From assembly GCA_017629095.1 (NCBI GenBank), contig JAGBXW010000055.1:1-52182 (forward strand): 52,182 nt of DNA, given 5' to 3'. Both the position numbers and the translations under genes were made by a program. Shown one piece after another: positions 43,257-49,879 of the stretch. The DNA comes from Treponema sp. (GTDB lineage Bacteria > Spirochaetota > Spirochaetia > Treponematales > Treponemataceae). The number at the start of each line of letters is the position of its first letter. Positions within the stretch are counted from its first letter, which is position 1. The notes under the pieces were generated by a model. That model did no database searches. It was not told the origin of the DNA and saw nothing but the letters and a program-made list of their open reading frames with translations.

Positions 43257-44249
43257 ATGAAATATACCGTGAAAGAGAACTTGTTTAAGGTGTTGTGTTC
43301 CCTGCTGTTGTTGGGAAGTTTAGTTGCCTGTTCTAAAACGCAGGCAGGTCAAGCACAAGGGACTGGAGAGAAAAATCTTTTGCCTGCAGGGACTGAACTT
43401 TCGGCTGCAGTGGTGATTGAAGGAAAGGAGTTTGCCAAAACCAGTGAGGTAGTGGTTATCGGTGAAAATATGGTTATTGTTGGTCAGCCAGGTGACAAAA
43501 GTGAAACCTTCCTTCCAGGAAGAATTGTTATGATTGCTCCCTTTGCCATAGGTCGGTATGAGGTGACTCAGGAATTGTATGAGGCTATCATGGGTAATAA
43601 TCCCAGCGGAAATTTGGCAACAACACGGGCTGTGGAAGCAGGAGAATTGGAACATTTGCGACCTGTGGAGACTGTTTCCTGGTATGAGTCCCTGTTGTTC
43701 TGCAATTTGCTCACAATGGCCACCTTGGGGCAGGAGAATTGTGTGTATTATCGTGACAAGGAATTCCGGCAGGTGTACACAAAGGAGGATGCAAAGCTCA
43801 AAAAACTTCCCTACATGAACCTGGAAAAGAAGGGATACCGCTTGCCACTGGAGGCTGAATGGGAATTGGCTGCCCGTGGTGGAAACCCTGATGACGCTGC
43901 CAACTGGACTTTGGAGTATGCTGGTAGCAATGTGATTGAAGAGGTAACCTGGTACAATGCAATTAGCCTGAGCAAGAGCCATGAAGTTGGTGTAAAGGCT
44001 CCCAACAGCCTTGATTTGTACGATATGAGCGGAAATGTTTGGGAGTGGTGCTGGGACTGGTTTGGCACACTGAAGGTGGAAACGCCTGTTACTGGTTTGG
44101 TGGAACATTCTTCTTCCGGTGCCTATCGAGTATATCGTGGAGGAAGCTGGGGACGGAGTTTGCCCTATTGTACCGTATATACCCGCAGTGGCATTGTGCC
44201 TGAATACGATGGAAAGATTTTAGGCTTCCGTATTGCCCGTTCCCTGTAG
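43257..44249 (+). CDS. SUMF1/formylglycine-generating-enzyme-domain lipoprotein
   Basis: From the ATG at 43257 (GAGGAG six bases upstream) the product has 330 residues. A lipoprotein signal ends in LLGSLVAC (lipobox Cys about 26). The FGE-sulfatase domain (about 90-330) has IGRYEVTQELYEAIMGNNPS, RPVETVSWYESLLFCN, GYRLPLEAEWELAARGG, SGNVWEWCWDWFG and RVYRGGSWGRS with LGFRIARSL. Most proteins with this fold outside sulfatase systems are not formylglycine generators, and no sulfatase is nearby. It is probably a surface or periplasmic lipoprotein of unknown binding role, common in treponemes. Confidence 0.82.
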   Translation: MKYTVKENLFKVLCSLLLLGSLVACSKTQAGQAQGTGEKNLLPAGTELSAAVVIEGKEFAKTSEVVVIGENMVIVGQPGDKSETFLPGRIVMIAPFAIGRYEVTQELYEAIMGNNPSGNLATTRAVEAGELEHLRPVETVSWYESLLFCNLLTMATLGQENCVYYRDKEFRQVYTKEDAKLKKLPYMNLEKKGYRLPLEAEWELAARGGNPDDAANWTLEYAGSNVIEEVTWYNAISLSKSHEVGVKAPNSLDLYDMSGNVWEWCWDWFGTLKVETPVTGLVEHSSSGAYRVYRGGSWGRSLPYCTVYTRSGIVPEYDGKILGFRIARSL

Positions 44250-44262
44250 TCTGTTGTAGAAG

Positions 44263-44288
44263 GGGAAGCTGGATTATTTCAGCTTCCC
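44263..44288 (+). terminator. hairpin downstream of the SUMF1 lipoprotein gene
   Basis: GGGAAGCTG (44263-44271) pairs perfectly with CAGCTTCCC (44280-44288) around an eight-base loop. The T tail is short, so it may be an inefficient terminator before the FliG-like gene. Confidence 0.45.
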
Positions 44289-44323
44289 TTGCGATTCCCC
44301 CTTCATCATGATAGAATAAGGCC

Positions 44324-46042
44324 ATGGCGAAAGAGGATTATCGTATTCAAGCATATAAGCGGGTGGCAACCATGACACCCTCAAACGTTCCTGTGGAAGG
44401 GCAGGAGAGTTTTACTCCCAACGTGGCTGCCGATTTGGTAAGAGCTTCCCTTGCCAATGGTGGTGGTGTTCGAGGTGTGGTAAATGGCCAAGTCATTGGT
44501 GAAGGAAATCCCCCTGCAAATGGAAAAAGTCTCAAAGAGGCAGATGCTTTTGCTGGTGGAAAACAAAAATCCACAGTGGCAGGAAAGTGGAGCCTACAGG
44601 ATTTGTTGGCAACTGCCTTGCAAAAGACAGACCCTGCAAACTGGAAAACCTCTTTTCAGCAACCTGCAACAAAGGCTCCTTCTCCCACTGAACCTCCTCA
44701 AAAACAAACAGAAGTTTTTCGTCCTCAGCAACTAGGAACTGGCACCTTTGTCGCTGGCTTTCAATCTGGAAATCAAGGAAGCACCAGGGCTACTTCTGGG
44801 AATCAAGTGTCATCTTCTGCTGAACATCAGAGGCGACAATCAACTGGAAACCAAAGCATAAATGCAGCTGTGGCCAGAAGTCAAATGGCTCAAGCTGCTG
44901 GTCGGCAAGGAGCACAAGCCTCAGGCAAACAAGGAGCACAAGCCTCAGGGAATCAACCACGGCAAGCTGCCAGTGCTTCCCAATCCTTTGGTAATCAGGA
45001 TGTAATGCGCCACGGTTTGATAAAGGTTCCCGCTGCTCCCCGTGAGGCTGACGGACGAGAGAATATTTACCGTCGGGTGGCAAAATTTCTGCTTTTGATT
45101 GGTACTGATGAGGCTGCCAAGGTTATTTCTCACCTTTCACCAGAGCAAACAGAGCGAATCATTCCGGAAATCGTTTCCATCCGTCGTATTGACCCCGATG
45201 AGGCATCTGTTATTCTTGAGGAATTCAAAACCTTGCTGGATAATGCTCGCCAGCAGGGAGGTGTGGCTACTGCCAGAAATATCCTTGAAAAAGCCTTTGG
45301 TAGCGACCGTGCTGAAGAATTGATTTCTAAGGCCGTTCCCTTTCCCGAAGGAGTGCCCTTTGACTATCTGCAGGAAATGGATGGGGAGCGAGTCTTCCTT
45401 TTGCTTAAAGATGAGCCACCACCAGTGCAAACCTTGGTGCTTTCTCGGCTCAAGCCAGCAGTGGCTGCAGAAGTTATCAATCAGCTTGACAGCGACCAGA
45501 AAAAAGAAATTATTCGTAGATTAGCTAAGCTTGCTCCCATGGACCCAGAGATTTTGCGACGGGTAGACAAGGCTATGCATGAAAAGGTGTTGATGATGAA
45601 TACCCATGCTGCCGATTCCATGGATGGACGTGGAGCTTTAACGGAAATTCTGAAGCGAATGAGTCCCAACGCAGAAAAGGATATTCTGACGGCTTTAGCT
45701 GACCTTGATCCTGACTTGAGCAATGATATTCGAGACCGACTTTTTACCATGGACGACATTCTCATGGCCGACGATCGCTTTATCCAGAAAAAGCTTCACA
45801 CCATGGGCGAAGGGGAGATTGCCCTGTTGATTGCAGGAAAGCCAGAATCCTTCCGTCAAAAGATTTTAAGCAATGTGTCAAAAAATCGTGGAGATGTTAT
45901 TTTGGAAGAAGAGGTTTTGCGTCGGCCCATGCGTCGCCGTGATTGCGATGAGGTGACAGCCCGCTTCTTCAGTATATTGCGACGAGCCTGGGAGGAAGGA
46001 AGCCTCATTATCCACGGCCGAAGCGACGACATTTACGTGTAG
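44324..46042 (+). CDS. FliG paralogue with long low-complexity N-terminal extension
   Basis: The product has 572 residues. Residues 245-572 read as FliG: an N-domain with RVAKFLLLIGTDEAAKVISHLSPEQ, a middle domain with FDYLQEMDGERVFLLLKDEPP, and a C-domain with MFTMDDI-type DRLFTMDDILMAD and GEGEIALLIAGKPESFRQKIL. The EILKRM and DRLF segments resemble the charged torque helix region but some canonical FliG residues differ. Residues 1-244 are Gln/Gly/Ala/Ser-rich with an eight-residue repeat (QGAQASGK/N). Spirochaetes carry two FliG genes; this is the divergent FliG1-like one, isolated from the motility operon. Its exact motor role is inferred. Confidence 0.8.
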   Translation: MAKEDYRIQAYKRVATMTPSNVPVEGQESFTPNVAADLVRASLANGGGVRGVVNGQVIGEGNPPANGKSLKEADAFAGGKQKSTVAGKWSLQDLLATALQKTDPANWKTSFQQPATKAPSPTEPPQKQTEVFRPQQLGTGTFVAGFQSGNQGSTRATSGNQVSSSAEHQRRQSTGNQSINAAVARSQMAQAAGRQGAQASGKQGAQASGNQPRQAASASQSFGNQDVMRHGLIKVPAAPREADGRENIYRRVAKFLLLIGTDEAAKVISHLSPEQTERIIPEIVSIRRIDPDEASVILEEFKTLLDNARQQGGVATARNILEKAFGSDRAEELISKAVPFPEGVPFDYLQEMDGERVFLLLKDEPPPVQTLVLSRLKPAVAAEVINQLDSDQKKEIIRRLAKLAPMDPEILRRVDKAMHEKVLMMNTHAADSMDGRGALTEILKRMSPNAEKDILTALADLDPDLSNDIRDRLFTMDDILMADDRFIQKKLHTMGEGEIALLIAGKPESFRQKILSNVSKNRGDVILEEEVLRRPMRRRDCDEVTARFFSILRRAWEEGSLIIHGRSDDIYV

Positions 46043-46044
46043 CT

Positions 46045-48138
46045 CTATGTCCGCTTGACTCCTGCATCCATTGCCTCCCGACTGATTTTGATCCACAATG
46101 GGCGACCGTGGGGGCAGTGGGGATCTTCCAGTGCCAGTGTGTCCAAGGCTAGCTGACAGGCGGTGTCATCATCTAAAACCGTTCCGTCCATCACGGCTTG
46201 GCGACAGGCGTTGGTAGAAGCAAGACTTGCCACCAGTTCTTCTGGGGCAATGCGTTTGTTCAGCAAATCTCGTTCCAGGTCTGCTTCCGTTCCCTTCCAT
46301 TGAACAGGCACTGAATAAAACTCCCACCGAGGTATATCTCCTTCTGATTCTCCTTCTTTTACTTCAAAGCCGGCTGCACAAAGAGAGTCCTGCAGGGAGC
46401 GCAGATACTCATCGTCAGCACTACTTGCTGTTTCTATGACGTAGGGAACTAGCAGATTTTGCCGTTGGCCAGCTTGGGCAATAAACTGGTTATACAAAAG
46501 CCGCTCGTGGGCTGCATGCTGGTCAATGAGGTACAGACTATCTCCTAGCTCCACCACTAAATACACACCTTGAGTTGTTCCCAAGTAACGGATTTTTTTT
46601 GCAAGTTCCTGCTTGGTGTCTTCTGTTTGGAGGCTTCCTTCTGTTTTGTTAGAGAGGGACAGCGGTTCTGGAGTGGGGGGCACAGGATTCTTTGTAAAGC
46701 TGGTATTTTCCTTCCCGTAGCTGGGAGTTTGCATAGCCACAGTAGTTTCAGTAGGCTGATAGTCCTTGATGTAGCAGTCGCTGAAGAATTGGGTGCGGGT
46801 GTCGGAGTGTACAGAAGGTGTTCCTGAAGAAGATTTTCGGGGGAAACTTTCAGTTGGCCTGTCATGTTTGAAATGCTCTTCTCGTGATTGCTGCCACCAT
46901 TTTTTGCTAGAAACTTGTAGTGGGCCTTGGTCGTAAATATTTTCTGTGGTGTGGCCTTGTTCCTCTGTCCACAAAGTTTGGGCTACCAGTGAAGAAGTTT
47001 GTTGTGGCTCCTTCTGGTGAGTATCCTCTGAAGGAAACAGGGCATCCACAGCCTGGGCAGAAATCTTGGACACAGAGTAATTTCTGAAAAATTGTCGCAC
47101 TGCCTGGCTAATGCTGCGGTGAATGGGAGTAATATCCTTGAATCGAGCCTCTCGCTTGGCGGGGTGAATGTTAAAGTCCACCAAGGCGGGATTTACTTCT
47201 AAAAAGAGGGCTGCCACAGGATGGGTGCCGTTGGGAAAATAGCCAGTTGCCCCATAATCAATGGCTTGCATGAGGCTGTATTCAGTGATTTTCCGTCCGT
47301 TTACGTAGATGTAAATCAATTTTTTGTCGTTTCGGGCAACGGAAGGCTCCCCGATGATGATGGTAAACTTCCAGTCCTGCTGGGAAAGCTCTTGAGATTC
47401 AGGGGTGCTGTGGATTTCGTAGAAGAGCTGTGGAGATTCTTTCAGGCCTAGGGCTTCGGTAAATCGTTGGGCGAGACTTTGTCCCTTGGGGAGGTCTAGG
47501 CGTTGCTTGCCGTCCACTAAAAGGCGGAAGGAAATATCAGTGCGGGGCAGGGACTTTTCCACAAAGGTTTGGCGGCACATGGTGGTTTCTGCAGCGGGCC
47601 GTTTGAGAAAGGTTCTGCGGGCGGGAAAGTTTTCAAAGAGGGCTTGGGACTGAACGATGGTACCTTGATCTAAATTGGCGGGAACAATGTGATGTTCTTG
47701 AGTAACAGAAGCTGTGAGCCGCCAAGCACCAGTTTCTTTTGTGCTGGAGGTGATTTGAAGGCGACTTACGGCAGCAATGGATGAAAGGGCCTCTCCTCGG
47801 AAACCCAAGGTAGAAAGATTCATCAAGTCTGTTTCCGCCGTGATTTTGCTGGTGGCATGGGGACGGGCACATTGTTCCAAATCCTCTCGAGTCATGCCCA
47901 TACCATTGTCCACCACTCGAATCCGCTCAATGCCTCCACCTTCAATTTCCACCTGAATCCAGTCTGCTCCTGAGTCCACCGCATTGTCCAACAATTCCCG
48001 CACAATGGCATTTGGCCTGTCGATAACCTCTCCTGCAGCAATCTTTCTGGCAACTTCTGCTGGCAAACTACGGACAGGACGACGGGGAGGTTTGGAGTGC
48101 TGGGCTGGAGATGCAAAGGAGGACTGGCGTTCTTCCAT
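46045..48138 (-). CDS. mutL: DNA mismatch repair protein MutL
   Basis: From the ATG at 48138 the protein has 697 residues; an upstream extension into xseB was rejected because GAGAGGA precedes this ATG. The GHKL ATPase has ELLDNAVDSGAD, VVDNGMGM and GFRGEALSSIAAVS in the first 130 residues. A Ser/Thr/Gln-rich linker (about 350-500) leads to the C-terminal domain with LIDQHAAHERLLYN, ACRQAVMDG and HCPHGRP, features of endonuclease-type MutL. In DQHA(x)2E(x)4E the last Glu is Asn here. MutL couples MutS mismatch recognition to strand removal. It follows xseB by one base. Confidence 0.95.
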   Translation of the reverse strand: MEERQSSFASPAQHSKPPRRPVRSLPAEVARKIAAGEVIDRPNAIVRELLDNAVDSGADWIQVEIEGGGIERIRVVDNGMGMTREDLEQCARPHATSKITAETDLMNLSTLGFRGEALSSIAAVSRLQITSSTKETGAWRLTASVTQEHHIVPANLDQGTIVQSQALFENFPARRTFLKRPAAETTMCRQTFVEKSLPRTDISFRLLVDGKQRLDLPKGQSLAQRFTEALGLKESPQLFYEIHSTPESQELSQQDWKFTIIIGEPSVARNDKKLIYIYVNGRKITEYSLMQAIDYGATGYFPNGTHPVAALFLEVNPALVDFNIHPAKREARFKDITPIHRSISQAVRQFFRNYSVSKISAQAVDALFPSEDTHQKEPQQTSSLVAQTLWTEEQGHTTENIYDQGPLQVSSKKWWQQSREEHFKHDRPTESFPRKSSSGTPSVHSDTRTQFFSDCYIKDYQPTETTVAMQTPSYGKENTSFTKNPVPPTPEPLSLSNKTEGSLQTEDTKQELAKKIRYLGTTQGVYLVVELGDSLYLIDQHAAHERLLYNQFIAQAGQRQNLLVPYVIETASSADDEYLRSLQDSLCAAGFEVKEGESEGDIPRWEFYSVPVQWKGTEADLERDLLNKRIAPEELVASLASTNACRQAVMDGTVLDDDTACQLALDTLALEDPHCPHGRPLWIKISREAMDAGVKRT

Positions 48139-48139
48139 G

Positions 48140-48388
48140 CTAGAAATCCTCTCCAGTGGTAGCAAATAAATCAAGCTGAGGTTCACAGCCAGTTTTGGCT
48201 ACTGGGTCAGGCTGATTCATGAGAATTTGAATCTTTCCTTCTATTTTATCTAGTTCTTTTTCCATACCACGAGCCAGAGTAATGCCTTCCTCAAAGTATT
48301 TGAGGGCTTCTTCTAGTGTCACGTCACTTCGCTTTATGTCGCTTCCGATTTGCTCCAAACGCTGGAGCCGCTGCTCAAAATTTTTCAT
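48140..48388 (-). CDS. xseB: exodeoxyribonuclease VII small subunit
   Basis: The 82-residue helical protein has the XseB core: FEQRLQRLEQIGSDIKRSDV and TLEEALKYFEEGITLARGME, followed by a helix (LDKIEGKIQIL). With XseA it degrades single-stranded DNA from both ends. Its start overlaps the xseA stop by four bases (ATGA type), which supports coupled translation. The C-terminal tail is longer than the minimal family. Confidence 0.93.
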   Translation of the reverse strand: MKNFEQRLQRLEQIGSDIKRSDVTLEEALKYFEEGITLARGMEKELDKIEGKIQILMNQPDPVAKTGCEPQLDLFATTGEDF

Positions 48389-49599
48389 CTATCTTCCTCC
48401 GTTGTGAGTACCTGTGTTTGAATGATGCCTGTTGCGGGGCGAATCTCAAGAACTTGTCCTGGCTTTGTGTCAGCTGGACTGCGGATAACCTTGCCAGTGG
48501 CCTTATCCTGTACCATGGAATAGCCTCTAGCCAAAATTGCCGAAGGATTTGCTCCCTCCAAGTCCCGAAGGCTATTTTCTATGCGATGGCGGGCATCCTT
48601 GCACTTGTCTTCCATGGCAGAAAGAATGAGCTCCTTGGCGGTGTCGAATCGAGCCAGAAGTGGCTGTTGAATGGTTCGGAACCGCAGCTCTAGGGAATCG
48701 GGAGTGAAGGATTTGACTAAAAGCCGCATTCGATCTAGCCGACTGGAAATGCTTTCGTAAAAATCCCGTCGCCAATACTCCATCTGTCCTGTTACTTCTG
48801 TAAGAAGCGGCGTCACTAATTCTGCTGCAGCGGAGGGAGTGGGAGCCCTCATGTCGGCAGCAAAGTCAGAAAGGGCCCAGTCAATTTCATGTCCCACAGC
48901 AGACACTACAGGAATGGTAGATTCTGCCACGGCTCGTACCACAACCTCTTCGCTAAAGGGCAAAAGGTCTTCTAGCGAGCCGCCACCACGACCTACAATC
49001 AGCACGTCTGCCATGTTGTAGGCGTTGGCCACTGCAATCATACGGGCAATGGCAGGTGCTGCGTCGGCTCCCTGTACCTGACAGGGGAGGACGGTAACAG
49101 ACACCTTGGGATTACGCCGTCCCATAATCTGGAGAATGTCTCGTAAGGCTGCTCCTGTGGGACTGGTAACCACTGCCACCCGCTGGGGAAAGTAAGGAAG
49201 GGGACGCTTTCTGTCTTGGTCAAAAAGCCCTTCCTCTGCTAAACGCCGCTTTCGTTCCTCCAGCATCATCAAGATATTGCCTGTACCAGCTAGCTCCATG
49301 GATTCCACTATAATCTGATAGCTTCCTCGTGGAGCATAAACTGAAATGGAACCCTTTGCTCGCACGAGAGTTCCGTCTGCTGGAGTAAAGTTCAAGCCTC
49401 GCATCCTGCCCTTGAACATGACGGCAGAAATGGTGGCATCCTTGTCCTTCAGTACAAAATATAGATGGCCAGTGCTGGCTGGCTTGCAATTGGAAATCTC
49501 ACCTTCCAGAGTAATGCTCGAAAATCGAATTTCCAGCAAGTCCTTTATGCGGGAAGTGAGCTCTGACACTGTGAGTACAGGGGGAGTGGTGGTATCCAT
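48385..49599 (-). CDS. xseA: exodeoxyribonuclease VII large subunit
   Basis: The 404-residue protein has an N-terminal OB-fold (about 8-105: TVSELTSRIKDLLE, LEGEISNCKPASTGHLYFVLKD) and the catalytic domain (about 120-330) with RVAVVTSPTGAALRDIL, DVLIVGRGGGSLEDLLPF, SAVGHEIDWALSDFAAD and RAPTPSAAAEL. A short coiled coil and the GYSMVQDKATGKVI tail follow. It is the first gene of a DNA-repair operon (xseA-xseB-mutL) and lies back-to-back with the cas12a gene, 280 bases away. Confidence 0.96.
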   Translation of the reverse strand: MDTTTPPVLTVSELTSRIKDLLEIRFSSITLEGEISNCKPASTGHLYFVLKDKDATISAVMFKGRMRGLNFTPADGTLVRAKGSISVYAPRGSYQIIVESMELAGTGNILMMLEERKRRLAEEGLFDQDRKRPLPYFPQRVAVVTSPTGAALRDILQIMGRRNPKVSVTVLPCQVQGADAAPAIARMIAVANAYNMADVLIVGRGGGSLEDLLPFSEEVVVRAVAESTIPVVSAVGHEIDWALSDFAADMRAPTPSAAAELVTPLLTEVTGQMEYWRRDFYESISSRLDRMRLLVKSFTPDSLELRFRTIQQPLLARFDTAKELILSAMEDKCKDARHRIENSLRDLEGANPSAILARGYSMVQDKATGKVIRSPADTKPGQVLEIRPATGIIQTQVLTTEEDR

Positions 49600-49635
49600 G
49601 GGTGCAGTATAGCATAGGTAAATTGAAAGTGAAAG

Positions 49636-49747
49636 GGGCAGAAAAGGCGGGAGAACCCACCGCCGCCTTACGCTTCGCTACGCTCAGAGGGCGGCGTCGG
49701 TAGGTGCCCCTCCCGCCTTTCCTGCCCAACGCTTTCGTTTATTGGGC
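49636..49747. repeat. GC-rich imperfect cruciform plus overlapping small hairpin
   Basis: An 18-base arm (49636-49653, with GGCGGGAG) pairs with 49710-49727 with one mismatch. A second, imperfect GC-rich stem (about 49657-49667 with 49689-49704) lies inside it around a loop with TTCGCTACGCTCAG. The 3' arm also pairs in another way: GCCCAA (49724-49729) with TTGGGC (49742-49747), so two folds compete. It is far more GC-rich than the flanks and has no T tail; it looks like a dispersed intergenic repeat rather than a terminator. Confidence 0.75.
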
Positions 49748-49805
49748 TATACTGTGGGGGAGAGGGGGCGGCTAAACAAAGATTATTTTTTTGAAAAAAA
49801 GTTTT

Positions 49806-49842
49806 AGTGTAACACTCATTGGGACAGGGGGTGTGGTATAAT
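49806..49842 (+). promoter_or_regulatory. extended -10 promoter of cas12a with an upstream dyad
   Basis: TATAAT (49837-49842) preceded by TGG makes a good extended -10; no -35 hexamer is convincing. AGTGTAACACT (49806-49816), a perfect 5+1+5 dyad, sits where a -35 would be and could be an operator. Transcription would begin near 49849, about 30 bases before the cas12a start codon. Confidence 0.55.
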
Positions 49843-49879
49843 GGGGAAAGAAAATGGTTTGAGCCAAAGGAGGATTGTA

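Noticed and set aside
43320-44108. A 262-codon open frame on the minus strand
   Set aside because: Antisense to the SUMF1-domain lipoprotein gene, without a ribosome binding site or any known motif.
49499-49729. A 76-codon open frame on the minus strand across the cruciform
   Set aside because: It overlaps the xseA start in another frame and is composed of the GC-rich repeat; no ribosome binding site or motif.
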